64,000 bases of DNA from Calothrix sp. C42_A2020_038 (GCA_015272395.1 JACYLQ010000006.1:62001-126000); one strand, 5' to 3'. Numbered from the stretch's first letter, positions 1 to 9,560 are shown. Notes: a model not told the origin generated them from the letters alone. Program-made: numbers and translations.

Positions 1-195
1 TCTCCAGCACTCAAAGGCGGTCTTCGTCGTGGCGATTTAATTCTTAAAATTAATCGCAAACCTGTAAAAACAGCTGCTCAGGTTCAAAAGTTTGTTGAAT
101 CAACCTCGGTTGGCGATATTTTAGAAATTGAAGTCAACCGTGACGGTAAAGTTCAAGCTTTCAAAATTCAATCAGGAACCTATCCCCAAAAGTAA
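1..195 (+). CDS. C-terminal end of a PDZ-domain (HtrA/Deg-type) serine protease, partial
   Basis: The reading frame is open from the first base and stops with TAA at 193-195, so only the last 64 residues are present. The visible part reads as the second half of a PDZ domain: a 'GLRRGDLILKINRKPV' turn and strand followed by 'VGDILEIEVNRDGK', which is the standard end of cyanobacterial HhoA/HhoB/HtrA periplasmic proteases. The catalytic His-Asp-Ser domain would lie upstream of the window and cannot be checked. Other PDZ proteins such as C-terminal processing proteases are possible, but the PDZ is at the very C terminus, as in Deg proteases. Confidence 0.75.
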   Translation, partial: SPALKGGLRRGDLILKINRKPVKTAAQVQKFVESTSVGDILEIEVNRDGKVQAFKIQSGTYPQK

Positions 196-332
196 GGTAA
201 TAAGTTTTGGTTTAGCTCCAAAACTGGTTAATGGCTAACTACTAGCTGTCGCTCAAGACAACAGTTTTCAATACTCTTTAAGCTTTCTACTAGCTACTAG
301 TCAAAAGCCATTAACCATTTGCTTTAAACCGA

Positions 333-680
333 CTAATGGGTACTATTCAAGTTGTCTAAATGCATCCGCTGTTCCATCTGGCGCAAAAAATATCCTGTCA
401 TCATCGCCGATGCCAGTAGTCCAGCTAAATTATCACGGTCTGTTGTAATTTGTACGTTGAAATTTTCAGCAGGTAACATCCCCACAAGTCCTTGGACGTT
501 CTGCGATATTATTTGCTTAATTTCCGGGCTGACAGACTGAGCGACACGCGCTAAAACTTCGGGCGATTGGTGCTGTAGATACTTGAGTAACTGGTTAGGA
601 TTTTCCTCAAAGCTCTCAAGGTGAAGCTGCGAAGTGTGTTCATCGAAGTTGTCATTCAAAAAGTTAGGGTCAAATACCAT
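333..680 (-). CDS. DUF760 family protein
   Basis: Conserved protein of cyanobacteria and plastids with no experimentally settled function known to me. I place the start at the ATG ending at 680 (115 residues, beginning MVFDPNFL). The frame extends 22 residues further upstream, but that part is low-complexity and not family-like. The DUF760 core is clear: 'LLKYLQHQSPEVLARVAQ', 'SPEIKQIISQNVQGLVGMLP', then 'NLAGLLASAMMTGYFLRQME'. It is soluble, with no signal peptide or membrane segment. It lies just upstream of scpB on the same strand, with about 100 bases between them, so the two may be co-transcribed. Confidence 0.8.
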   Translation of the reverse strand: MVFDPNFLNDNFDEHTSQLHLESFEENPNQLLKYLQHQSPEVLARVAQSVSPEIKQIISQNVQGLVGMLPAENFNVQITTDRDNLAGLLASAMMTGYFLRQMEQRMHLDNLNSTH

Positions 681-788
681 TGCTATTTTTAGCTGAGTTG
701 CTAATCCTACTCTAAACCATAGCACTCCTAGTAAGCCACATTCCATAATACGAGAGAAGGAATTGGAAGCATCTAAATATAGAATTTA

Positions 789-1322
789 TTAGCTAGCTTC
801 GACTTGTGGCTGGAGTTCTAATTCTAACTGATGATTCTCTTGTCTTACCTCAAAAGGTTGAGGGAGTTTTTCGATTTGGAAATATTGGTGAAATTTGGGA
901 GTAGTTTGTAATGAGTAAGAGCGAGAATCACTATCACGTCGTTTACGGACAAAGCCTTGCTCGACTAACTCTTGAACATGTTGATATGCTCCTGAACCAC
1001 GCACATTAATTAAGTCACTTTGCTTAATCGGATTGTGGAGTGCTATTGCTGCCAAAGTTCTTAAGGCGCCTATTCCTAGCTCCACAGGAATGAGAGTCTG
1101 TACTAGGTCTTGATAATCTGAACGTACTTGCAAACAATAACCACCGGATGTTTCTACTACCTCTAAGGCAGTATCTCGACGGGCATATTCATCAATCAGT
1201 TCGATTACTCCTTCTTCTGCCGTCGCGCGGTCACAAGCGGCATACTCGGCGATTTCACCGATAGACAAGGGTCTACCCTTTAAATAGAGAATTGCTTCGA
1301 TTTTTGTCGCTGCTATACTCAT
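789..1322 (-). CDS. scpB: Segregation and condensation protein B
   Basis: Kleisin-associated winged-helix subunit of the SMC-ScpAB condensin, acting on the chromosome. The 177-residue protein has the family layout of two winged-helix domains: 'KIEAILYLKGRPLSIGEIAEY' starts the first, and 'IALHNPIKQSDLINVRGSGA' with 'LVEQGFVRKRRDSDS' forms the second, including the characteristic [I/L]RG segment. Length is normal for the family. The C-terminal tail after 'KFHQYFQIEKLPQPFE' is short and charged. No scpA or smc is in the window, which is usual in cyanobacteria, where these genes are scattered. Confidence 0.9.
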   Translation of the reverse strand: MSIAATKIEAILYLKGRPLSIGEIAEYAACDRATAEEGVIELIDEYARRDTALEVVETSGGYCLQVRSDYQDLVQTLIPVELGIGALRTLAAIALHNPIKQSDLINVRGSGAYQHVQELVEQGFVRKRRDSDSRSYSLQTTPKFHQYFQIEKLPQPFEVRQENHQLELELQPQVEAS

Positions 1323-1444
1323 CGGACCTCAGTTATTCATCATCGGTCATCTTCAAATACAAGTGGGAGGCATTATACTATTATATATAGATACAGTCAA
1401 TATTTAATAGGAAATTATCCCTTTGTTTGCCTCCCCTAGCTCAA

Positions 1445-2137
1445 TTACTCACGGGTAAGGAACCTGTTGGCCAGAATAAATTCAGCAATCGCTAAATCTT
1501 GGGGTGTGGTTACTTTCAAATTCGTCTCTTCCCCTTCTACAATTTTGACCTGATAACCACATTTCTCGAATAAAGCTGCATCATCAGTGACTTCCCAAGC
1601 ATTTTCAACTCCTTTTGCATGGCACTGTTTTAACAGTTTGACATCAAATCCTTGTGGTGTTTGTGCAGCCCATAAATCGCTTCGATTGGGTGTACTTTGA
1701 ATTATGCCATTTTGATCAACAACTTTAATCGTATCTTTTACGGGTATTGCTGCGATTAAACCGGGGCATTCGCGTGCTGTATCGGCACATCGATCGAATA
1801 AGCCTGGAGTTGCAAGACATCTTGCACCATCATGAATTAGTACTTGCTCGATTTCTGGTGGTAGAGCTTTTAAGCCATTATATACCGATTCTTGTCGAGT
1901 GGCGCCGCCTTTGATCAGTTGTACAGGTTTACTTAAGTTTAAATCAGCTAAAATTGTCTTCAAATCTTCCCAGTCAGTAGGCTGCGAAATTATACCAATA
2001 GAGTGAATTGCTTCAGATGCTTCTGCTGCAATTAGTGTCCAAGCAATAATGGGGCGCGAACGCAGCGACAGTAAAAGTTTATTGCGGTCGCTACCCATAC
2101 GTTTACCCACACCCGCAGCTGGAATTAATAAGTACAT
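1445..2137 (-). CDS. ispD: 2-C-methyl-D-erythritol 4-phosphate cytidylyltransferase
   Basis: Third step of the MEP isoprenoid pathway: CTP plus methylerythritol phosphate gives CDP-methylerythritol and pyrophosphate. This pathway supplies chlorophyll, carotenoid and quinone side chains. The 230-residue protein is full length. The CTP-binding loop 'IPAAGVGKRMGSDRNK' is at residues 5-20, the 'VLIHDGARC' motif follows (usual form HDAARP), 'EVTDDAALFE' matches the TDDAS motif, and 'NLKVTTPQDLAIAE' is the C-terminal signature. It is cytosolic. It is divergent from the GT9 gene starting at 2327, so the 190-base gap between them should carry both promoters. Confidence 0.93.
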   Translation of the reverse strand: MYLLIPAAGVGKRMGSDRNKLLLSLRSRPIIAWTLIAAEASEAIHSIGIISQPTDWEDLKTILADLNLSKPVQLIKGGATRQESVYNGLKALPPEIEQVLIHDGARCLATPGLFDRCADTARECPGLIAAIPVKDTIKVVDQNGIIQSTPNRSDLWAAQTPQGFDVKLLKQCHAKGVENAWEVTDDAALFEKCGYQVKIVEGEETNLKVTTPQDLAIAEFILANRFLTRE

Positions 2138-2326
2138 GGTTGATCACAAAGTAAAAGCGAAAGGGCAAACTTACTCCATAATTTACCCGAAGTGTAGTAC
2201 TCACAACCAGAAGCGATAAAAATATTGAACATCTCGTATTCCGCTTTACCTTTACTCTTTCCCCTTTTCCCAATTAACAAATAGAATAATGAGCGAGTGA
2301 GCGTAAACAAAGCGTAAACAAAAATT

Positions 2327-3289
2327 ATGCGAGTAGTAGCCCTTGTCCCAGGTGGAATAGGCGACCAAATTCTCTTCTTTCCGACAATCGATACAATCAA
2401 GCGCCATTATCCAAAAGCGCAAATCGATGTCGTTGCAGAACCACGTTCAAAGGCTGCTTACCGAGTAAGTAAGTCAGTTTCAGAGGTGCTGGCATTCGAT
2501 TTTCAAGACCGTAATAGTTTGGCTGACTGGGGTAACTTGGTTGGCACAATTCGTGACCGTGAGTACGATGTCGCAATCACCCTTGAGCAAAATTGGGCTA
2601 GTGGTCTTGTACTCTGGTTAACAGGAATACCTACCCGCATCGGCTTTCAAGGTAAAGGTTCGGGGTTCTTAACCAGTAAAATATCTCTAAATTCAGAACA
2701 GTACATAGCTAGTACTTATCACAATCTGGTCAAAGGCTTAGGTATTACTGCTCCTTGTCCAGAGTTAACACTTGACATCCCAAAACCAGATATCGAATGG
2801 GCAAGTAGTGAGCAAAAACGCCTTGGCATCAAAGATACTGGCTATGTTCTAATTTATGGTGCTAACGGTCAGTCTTCTCTGGGACTAAATTATTTAAATA
2901 ATATTTATCCACCAGATAATTGGTTGCAAATAATTCAAGGTTTTCTGCAAAAGCAACCTGATATGCCACTAGTTGTGCTTGCGGATGTTGATAACGAACA
3001 GTTGGTACGTACTCTCAAAGAGTCTATGCCAAATCTCAAAGTTACTGCTCCTGATAATATCGGTAAGCTATCCGCAATGATTGCAGGCGCCAACCTGATG
3101 GTATGCACCGAAAGCTATGCTATGCATTTGAGCGTAGCAGTTCAAAGCTTTACAATCGCTTTATTTGGTGACGCAGACCCCAATAGACTGCTACCCAAAA
3201 ACGACAAATTCCTTGCCATTAAATCATCTACTGGCAAAGTCGCCGATATCTCTTCTCAAACCGTCTTAGACAAAATCTTGGGCAGCTAA
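2327..3289 (+). CDS. Glycosyltransferase family 9 (heptosyltransferase-like)
   Basis: A 320-residue protein with the GT-B fold of ADP-heptose:LPS heptosyltransferases. The N terminus 'VVALVPGGIGDQILFFPTI' is the family's glycine-rich loop. 'YDVAITLEQNWASGLVLWLTGIPTRIGF' is the typical end of the N-domain. The C-domain shows 'PDNWLQIIQGFLQKQP' and 'MHLSVAVQSFTIALFGDADP', equivalent to the HLA..ALG.P...LFG sugar-nucleotide site. The acceptor is probably a lipopolysaccharide core or other surface glycan. Substrate cannot be read from sequence, since cyanobacterial GT9 enzymes need not use heptose. Confidence 0.8.
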   Translation: MRVVALVPGGIGDQILFFPTIDTIKRHYPKAQIDVVAEPRSKAAYRVSKSVSEVLAFDFQDRNSLADWGNLVGTIRDREYDVAITLEQNWASGLVLWLTGIPTRIGFQGKGSGFLTSKISLNSEQYIASTYHNLVKGLGITAPCPELTLDIPKPDIEWASSEQKRLGIKDTGYVLIYGANGQSSLGLNYLNNIYPPDNWLQIIQGFLQKQPDMPLVVLADVDNEQLVRTLKESMPNLKVTAPDNIGKLSAMIAGANLMVCTESYAMHLSVAVQSFTIALFGDADPNRLLPKNDKFLAIKSSTGKVADISSQTVLDKILGS

Positions 3290-5201
3290 TGGTTTGTGTC
3301 ATTAGTTTTGATGGGTAGAAAAATTAGCAACAGATGATGAACGGATGTAACGGTGAGACCAGGTAGCGCAGTGTCGGTTTGGGTTCCGCCAAACTGGCGA
3401 ACCCGAAGGGATGAGTAGTTTTAAGTAGCTAGACCTTGTCTGTCAAAATAATCCATCCGTTACATCCGCTACATCCGTTGCCAACCGACCCACCCAAAAC
3501 TTTTGACACGATCCGCTAGACGATTTTCGTTTCTTTTAAGGCAGACAAAAAAAGTCTGCCTTAACACAAATAAACAATATTTCATAAGTATTTTTACATA
3601 TAAAAAAAGAAAATTTTCCTGAAATTCATGTCTGAAAAATCCCTAAATAACGGTGTTCTACATAACAACAATCAATTTTTAATATTTTTTTTATAGGTAG
3701 TGCCTAAAATAAGTTTTTATAGTATTATTTTAAACACAAGTAGAAAATCAACAGTAGACAGTTAACTTGTATTGTCAAGCCAAAATCTAGAGTTAAATCA
3801 TTCTCTTAATTGGAATTGTAGTCTAGTTAATAGTCTGATACAATGTTGTTCTTTTCAAATTTATAGTTTATAACGGAGAAAATATCAGCCGCGAAATTAC
3901 TTTTGAAAAATCAATATTAAGTCTACTCCCATAGACAGATATTGATTTAAAGCTAACTAAAAATCTCAAATCAAGTTAGTATTGAATTTAAAGTAATAAG
4001 AGTTAATTCTATTTGCTCCTTATACAATGTGTAAGGACAGGGCTAAGTATGAAAATTGATTATAAGTGAAGTCTTGTTTGAGGGTGGTACCTCACTGATT
4101 CACTGAGCTGATTGTAGTCAATTAAAATAGTTCTCCTTTACAGATTCCATTTGGAATTTCTACTTCCGTTTTTTTCTACATCAACTAAGTATTTTCGATT
4201 GCAAGCTAAGTAACTTTTGTATCTACCAGTTAATTCAGTATAAAAGATCGTAATGCCTTAGATCAAGTGCATTATGCAACATTACAGCAGCAAACCAAGG
4301 TTTCGATGCTGTATTTACAGTGTATATTAGGTGTTAATTAGCAATCATTGTAATCCCTAATACCTACATTCAAAATTAAATGAGTGGTCTGACCCCTCTG
4401 TACAAATCGAGTTTTGTCTAAGTAATATATTAATCTTTCAACGAAGGTATTGGTTCTGAGGTTGTTGCATTAAATAGTTATCAGTGTGCCAAGCATTTAG
4501 GCGCCAATTAGAGAATTTGTAAATAATCGTTCTCTAATGCTTTGAAGTGTGTGTAGTCATGTGATTCCAAGCAAAATAGGAAAAATATGACACTAGCATT
4601 TAAGCTTGAAAGCTGACACCACAAAGGTTTCCAAAAAATAGGCGCGATGATTTTAGTTTTTTTTAGATTAGTCTGTTAGTTTTGGTAAATCTCTGGGAAT
4701 ACTAAAAAAGATTCAAATTAGAGGCACATACATATTTGTGAGTCTCTACAGATTGCTTTAATTCAACTTAGGTTCAATTTCGTCATCTATTTTATGTCAA
4801 GTGTGCTATTTCACAATCAGCAACAAGATAGATGGAGCATCTACTAAAAGATAAATACGAAATACACCTCAAGAGAGATGTATTAAAAAAGATGCTAACT
4901 AAGTTAATAAAAGCAATGAATAGCATCTAAAAAGTCAATCAATACGTAAATCAGAAGTTTGAAGTCATGTAACAAAACAATCTACCAAAATCAAAAATGT
5001 TAGGTTAGAAATAAGATAATTCTCTAGCAAAAGGGCTTAGATTGTCTACTTCTATTAAGTAACGTAAGAGTTACAAATCTAATTATTTGGTGCGATTCAT
5101 GACAGGTACAGTAACCCGCTATGTTCTGTGTACTTGACTTCCCTCTTGCTGTCAACAGGAGCATCTACAAATAGTTTGATTACTCTCAAGAGGAACATAA
5201 A
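3290..5201. other. 1.9 kb AT-rich region without a recognisable gene
   Basis: No open frame with protein-like composition or a good ribosome-binding site was found on either strand. The first 270 bases hold copies of the dispersed 'AACGGATGTA' repeat and a perfect inverted repeat at 3536-3564. From 3590 to 5201 the DNA is strongly AT-rich, with one GGCGCC hexamer at 4500. A T-box-like string lies at 4081-4091. The region may be a long leader or control region for the gene at 5202, a decayed gene, or the site of unannotated RNAs; I cannot choose between these. Confidence 0.6.
3536..3564 (+). terminator. Perfect hairpin, likely transcription terminator
   Basis: An 11-base perfect inverted repeat (TTAAGGCAGAC / GTCTGCCTTAA) is separated by a loop of seven A. 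No clean T-run follows. It could end the GT9 transcript or be one of the window's palindromic repeat elements. Confidence 0.5.
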
Positions 5202-5954
5202 ATGGCGATTAAATTACATAGCTTTGTAACTAGCGGCAAACGATATATTCAAGTTGAAAGCCAACCTAATCACATTATTGGTATATTAAAAACAATTAAA
5301 CAGTACATCAGTATACGTGGATGTGACCTTATAGATATAGAAAAAATTTATTACTACTCTGAAGAAGACGGTACAGTTACTTTCTATCAGGCAGATAAAC
5401 AAGGTGTAGATTCTCCTGGACTATGGACATATCTTTTATACGAATGTCCAGAAGGTCAGGAAAAAGTTTTCCGTGATTCCAATGTTAATACAAATGTCAA
5501 ACCACTTTATCGACTTTTAGCAGGTGACAAGCTTGTCCAAGAAACCGTAGATATTAATGAGTATTTTCAATATCGCTACCTAGAAGATAGTTATCTTGAT
5601 GTAAAGTTGCCTCCAGCTTGGGACACCCAAGAAGGTAGAAAAATTTCTAATATATTATTTAAAGAGTATCAAGTATTTAAAACTTCGGCTCTTTTTGCAG
5701 AAACAGCAGGCGAAAGCTATATGAAAGTTGTTCTAGAAAAATTTATTGAAACTGCAAAACAAATTCTGGAAGCGGGTGGAAATTCGATTGAATTTGAATA
5801 CGCGCAATATGAAATCCTCAGACAAATTCAAATTGATGATATGGCGAATTTAATTTTAGAATTAAACGATTATCGAATTTGGCAAGCATTACTACCAAGT
5901 GAGTCAAAAGCTGTTGAATATGCTTTCAATATGGCATTGAGTCGAATAGTTTAA
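5202..5954 (+). CDS. Unrecognised 250-residue protein
   Basis: I do not recognise the family. The ATG is preceded by 'AAGAGGAA' about seven bases upstream, a good ribosome-binding site. Composition is ordinary for a soluble cytosolic protein, with many Tyr, Glu and Ile residues and no signal peptide, membrane segment or metal-binding motif. The N-terminal third looks beta-rich ('RYIQVESQPNHIIGILKTI', 'EKIYYYSEEDGTVTFYQAD'). The last 100 residues look alpha-helical ('YMKVVLEKFIETAKQILEAG', 'YEILRQIQIDDMANLILELN'). It stands alone between a 1.9 kb empty region and a hairpin repeat, so context gives no hint of function. Confidence 0.7.
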   Translation: MAIKLHSFVTSGKRYIQVESQPNHIIGILKTIKQYISIRGCDLIDIEKIYYYSEEDGTVTFYQADKQGVDSPGLWTYLLYECPEGQEKVFRDSNVNTNVKPLYRLLAGDKLVQETVDINEYFQYRYLEDSYLDVKLPPAWDTQEGRKISNILFKEYQVFKTSALFAETAGESYMKVVLEKFIETAKQILEAGGNSIEFEYAQYEILRQIQIDDMANLILELNDYRIWQALLPSESKAVEYAFNMALSRIV

Positions 5955-5993
5955 TCAAATCTAAAATGTGAATAGCATCGCAATCCGCGCATT

Positions 5994-6022
5994 GTAGAGA
6001 CGCGATTTCATCGCGTTTCTAC
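5994..6022 (+). repeat. GTAGAGACG-type palindromic repeat
   Basis: 'GTAGAGACGCGAT' pairs with 'ATCGCGTTTCTAC' across a three-base loop. The same arm sequence recurs in intergenic gaps at 21542, 35041, 42968, 50624, 55236 and 58213. The position 40 bases after a stop codon suggests it may also work as a terminator. Confidence 0.75.
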
Positions 6023-6156
6023 GAGGATATAATTTTATACAAATCATCTAGGATTGTTATAGGTATTGAATAATAGTTATCTTGATATCAACATTCCTAA
6101 TACTCAATACCTACTACCTATGACCAATTTAGATTTGAAAACACTAAGATATTAGT

Positions 6157-6627
6157 TTAAAACATCTCGAAAAACGCATCTTCTAGGTCATATCCTAAAA
6201 GTTGTGCCATCGCTTTGAGTCGAGATTTATGAGGTATCCCTCGATGTTTTAACCAGTCACTTAAAATAAATATCTTGCTCATCAAGAATATTTCTAGCGC
6301 TTCAGGGTTGTATTGTATTCCTTCTTTCGTGAACTGGTGTGGTACCAACATCGCTGCATACCTAGTGAACTCCTTTTCTTGCCAATTAAGTAGAAACGGT
6401 AGCCACGGATAACGTGTATCAAGTAGCACAAACCATAAACGAATTTCAGGTATTTCCGAAAGCTCGCGCGGATCGTTTGCTTCTCTTGGATAGTCAATAT
6501 TAAAAATTAGCTGCTGTTCATTGGCAATAATTTCACTTCCGGAAATAATTTCTTCTATCACCTCGGCAACAGGTGATATATCTAAAGTGTTTATTTGGTC
6601 AATGTTAACTTTAATTGTGGTTGACAT
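6157..6627 (-). CDS. CRR6 family protein (NDH-1 assembly factor, DUF1817)
   Basis: Member of the CRR6 (chlororespiratory reduction 6) family. In plants and Synechocystis this family is needed to mature the NdhI subunit and assemble the NDH-1 hydrophilic arm that drives cyclic electron flow. The 156-residue protein shows the conserved core: 'FNIDYPREANDPRELSEIPE', 'IRLWFVLLDTRYPWLPFLL', 'YAAMLVPHQFTKEGIQYNPE' and 'RLKAMAQLLGYDLEDAFFE'. It is soluble and acidic. It is followed at its 5' side by ubiA on the same strand, about 100 bases away. I identified the family from memory of these motifs. Confidence 0.8.
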   Translation of the reverse strand: MSTTIKVNIDQINTLDISPVAEVIEEIISGSEIIANEQQLIFNIDYPREANDPRELSEIPEIRLWFVLLDTRYPWLPFLLNWQEKEFTRYAAMLVPHQFTKEGIQYNPEALEIFLMSKIFILSDWLKHRGIPHKSRLKAMAQLLGYDLEDAFFEMF

Positions 6628-6728
6628 TTACTTGGTGGTAACTAAGGATTAGTGGTTCATGTCATTAATTTCGGTGTTTAAATGACATCTCCTCTCTTTT
6701 TTAAGGAGAAAATGCCAACTCCTAAATC

Positions 6729-7610
6729 CTAAATCAAATAACCAGCTATCATTCCAACGAGTAAAATAAATCCGATCCAAACATTTTGCTTAAACATTTG
6801 ACTATATGCTATGATTGGTAAATCTTTGTCTTTAAGGTTCAAAAATTGCCAAATCCAGCCTATCGCCGCAATGGCAAGACTCAGCCAGAAAGCAATATGA
6901 AGATGAATTGTTAAACCTAAATAGCCGAGTAAGGTAAGAGTGCCAATGTAAAACAATGCAATTGCAGTGGGGGCATAATCACCAAAGAATAAAGCGCTAG
7001 AGTTTACACCGATGCGTTTATCATCCTCTCTATCGCTCATGGCATACACAGTATCGAATCCTAAAGTCCAAAGTACAGTGGCGCCCCACAAAAGCCAGCT
7101 AGGTTGAGAAAGGTTTTTTGTGACAGCACTCCAGCTAATCAGAACAGCAAAACCCCAAGCGATAGATAATACTAACTGTGGAACAGGAAATACTCTTTTT
7201 GCACCCGGGTAAAGCACGATAACTGGGACTGCGGCGACGCACAACCAAAAAGACAGCGCGTTAAGATAGAGAGCAAGAACAGCCGCACAAAAAATTGAAA
7301 CTATAGCAACTACTATGCCGACTTTTACAGACAGTGTTCGCGAAGCTATGGGACGATTTTTAGTGCGCTCAACTTCAGGGTCGATGTTTCTATCCCACAA
7401 ATCATTAATGACGCAACCAGCAGCACTAGTGGTCAAGGCGCCGAGAACAATCACACCAACCAAAGGTAGTGGAGGTTTTCCATCTGCCGCAAGGAATACA
7501 GCCCACAAGGCAGGAATCATTAAGATTAATCTTCCTTCAGGCTTATGCCAACGCAAAAGCTGAATGATGGCAATAGCCATACTTCGGTGGGTTTCAAGCT
7601 TGTTGAGCAT
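6729..7610 (-). CDS. 4-hydroxybenzoate polyprenyltransferase (UbiA family)
   Basis: Integral membrane prenyltransferase. In cyanobacteria the orthologue joins solanesyl diphosphate to 4-hydroxybenzoate at the start of plastoquinone synthesis. Both aspartate-rich, Mg-diphosphate-binding motifs are intact: 'NDLWDRNID' at residues 69-77 and 'DREDD' at 193-197. The YAMSDREDDKRIGVNSSAL context is typical of the 4-hydroxybenzoate branch rather than the chlorophyll or homogentisate branches. About nine hydrophobic helices are visible in 293 residues. Met11 is a possible alternative start. The gene is divergent from ppx at 7887, a pairing I believe recurs in cyanobacteria. Confidence 0.88.
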   Translation of the reverse strand: MLNKLETHRSMAIAIIQLLRWHKPEGRLILMIPALWAVFLAADGKPPLPLVGVIVLGALTTSAAGCVINDLWDRNIDPEVERTKNRPIASRTLSVKVGIVVAIVSIFCAAVLALYLNALSFWLCVAAVPVIVLYPGAKRVFPVPQLVLSIAWGFAVLISWSAVTKNLSQPSWLLWGATVLWTLGFDTVYAMSDREDDKRIGVNSSALFFGDYAPTAIALFYIGTLTLLGYLGLTIHLHIAFWLSLAIAAIGWIWQFLNLKDKDLPIIAYSQMFKQNVWIGFILLVGMIAGYLI

Positions 7611-7886
7611 AGTCTAGTACGGACGGGGCAAATAATGTTTAATACATCTTTACATCTATAGGATAACTTTATTTGCTATTTGTTTAAGAGACTGGATTAG
7701 AAATTCATCAACCGATGGCATTCTAAATACATTTGATAAGTCTGAAAACACGATCAGCAGCTGGGTGAATGTTGATTACATGAATAACGTAACCGAATAA
7801 GAATATTTGACAATCTTTATCGTGATCGAGATACGTGTTCTTGTTGTTTGGTTTGGAGCTTGCGGTTCAAAGAGAGATAACTAAAA

Positions 7887-9533
7887 ATGGTAGATTCAGT
7901 TTCAGCTAGCTTTCCGGTTTCAGTAACAGCAGTTGATTTACAACGGACAATTGCTGCAATTGATTTGGGAACAAATTCTTTGCACATGGTAATTGTACGC
8001 ATCGAGCCAACATTGCCAGCCTTCAGCATTATTGCTAGAGAGAAAGAAACAGTTCGACTTGGCGACCGTGATTTAGAGACAGGTAATCTCAAAGTAGAAG
8101 TCATGCAGCGCGCAATTGATGCATTGCGAAGATTTCAGGAAGTAGCAAAAACATTTAATGCTGAAACAACCATTGCTGTGGCCACATCTGCTGTACGTGA
8201 GGCGCCAAATGGTAGAGACTTCTTACATCAAATCGAAGCGAAATTGGGTTTAAGAGTTGACTTAATTTCAGGTCAAGAAGAAGCTCGTCGAATTTACCTA
8301 GGTGTGCTGTCGGGGATGGAGTTTAATAACCACCCTCACATGATAATCGATATTGGTGGTGGTTCAACCGAAATCATTTTAGGTGACAGCCATGAAGAGC
8401 GAGTTCTAACTAGTACAAAAATTGGTGCAGTTCGTTTAACAACCGAGCTAATTACCACTGACCCAATTTCTGCTAGCGAGTTTGACTACCTGCAAACATA
8501 TTCGAGAGGAATGCTCGAACGTTCAGTAGATGAAGTATTAGATGACTTAAAACTTGGTGAGTCTCCACGCTTGGTTGGTACTTCTGGGACAATTGAGACA
8601 TTAGCAGCAATTCATGCGCGTGAACACTTGGGTTTTGTTCCCTCAACGCTTAACGGTTATCAGTTTCCATTACGAGATTTGCGCGAATGGGTCAACCGTT
8701 TGCGAAGTATGACAAATGTTGAGCGCGCGGTAATTCCAGGAATGCCAGAAAAGCGTTCGGAAGTTATACTTGCAGGTGCAATTATCTTGCAGGAAGCAAT
8801 GACGTTACTTGGGTGCGAATCAATTACCGTCTGCGAGCGTTCCCTGCGCGAAGGTATTATTGTTGACTGGATGCTTACCCACGGTTTAATTGAAGACCGT
8901 CTGCGCTATCAAGGTTCAGTACGTCAGCGTAATGTGATCAAAACAGCTAAGAAGTATCACGTCAATTTGTCCCATAGCGAGCGCGTTGCAACATTTTCCC
9001 TCAGTATATTTGACCAAACTCAAGGTGTTATACACAACTGGAATAACGAAGTACGTCAACTACTTTGGTCAGCAGCAATTTTACACAATTGTGGTCACTA
9101 CGTTAGCCATTCTGCCCATCATAAACACTCTTACTATTTAGTTCGTAATAGCGAATTACTCGGCTACGCTGAAACTGAAATCGAAATTATCGCCAACATC
9201 GCACGTTATCATCGAAAATCTCCACCCAAGAAAAAGCACGAAAACTACCGTAATTTGGTCAACAAAGAGCATCGTTTAATGGTGAATCATTTGAGTGCTA
9301 TGTTACGCTTGGCTACTGCTCTTGACCGTCGGCAAATTGGTGCAGTCGCGCGCGTGACTTGTGACTACAACTCACAAACGCAGCAGTTGAAGCTCCTAAT
9401 TCATCCATCAAATCCTCATGACGAATGCGCGCTCGAACTTTGGAGTTTAGATTATAGCAAAGAAGTGTTTGAGCAAGAGTTTCATCTCAAAGTCACTGCG
9501 CTTTTAGAACCAACAGTAATCACAGTTGGTTAA
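7887..9533 (+). CDS. ppx: Exopolyphosphatase / guanosine pentaphosphatase (Ppx/GppA)
   Basis: Hydrolyses polyphosphate from its ends, or pppGpp to ppGpp. The N-terminal ASKHA ATPase-like domain has the phosphate-1 loop 'IDLGTNS' (residues 25-31) and phosphate-2 loop 'DIGGGSTE' (155-162). 'GTSGTIETLAAIH' is also typical. The C-terminal part is an HD-like domain, with 'ILHNCGHYVSHSAHHKHS' around residues 395-415. At 548 residues it is the long, two-domain form. A perfect hairpin 27 bases after the stop is the likely terminator. Sequence alone does not separate Ppx from GppA activity. Confidence 0.9.
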   Translation: MVDSVSASFPVSVTAVDLQRTIAAIDLGTNSLHMVIVRIEPTLPAFSIIAREKETVRLGDRDLETGNLKVEVMQRAIDALRRFQEVAKTFNAETTIAVATSAVREAPNGRDFLHQIEAKLGLRVDLISGQEEARRIYLGVLSGMEFNNHPHMIIDIGGGSTEIILGDSHEERVLTSTKIGAVRLTTELITTDPISASEFDYLQTYSRGMLERSVDEVLDDLKLGESPRLVGTSGTIETLAAIHAREHLGFVPSTLNGYQFPLRDLREWVNRLRSMTNVERAVIPGMPEKRSEVILAGAIILQEAMTLLGCESITVCERSLREGIIVDWMLTHGLIEDRLRYQGSVRQRNVIKTAKKYHVNLSHSERVATFSLSIFDQTQGVIHNWNNEVRQLLWSAAILHNCGHYVSHSAHHKHSYYLVRNSELLGYAETEIEIIANIARYHRKSPPKKKHENYRNLVNKEHRLMVNHLSAMLRLATALDRRQIGAVARVTCDYNSQTQQLKLLIHPSNPHDECALELWSLDYSKEVFEQEFHLKVTALLEPTVITVG

Positions 9534-9560
9534 GTGATAGTCATTAATTTTGGGCTGTTC

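Noticed and set aside
2125-2400. 91-codon minus frame overlapping the ispD start and the GT9 start
   Set aside because: It covers the shared promoter region and the beginning of a well-supported gene on the other strand, and its composition is not protein-like.
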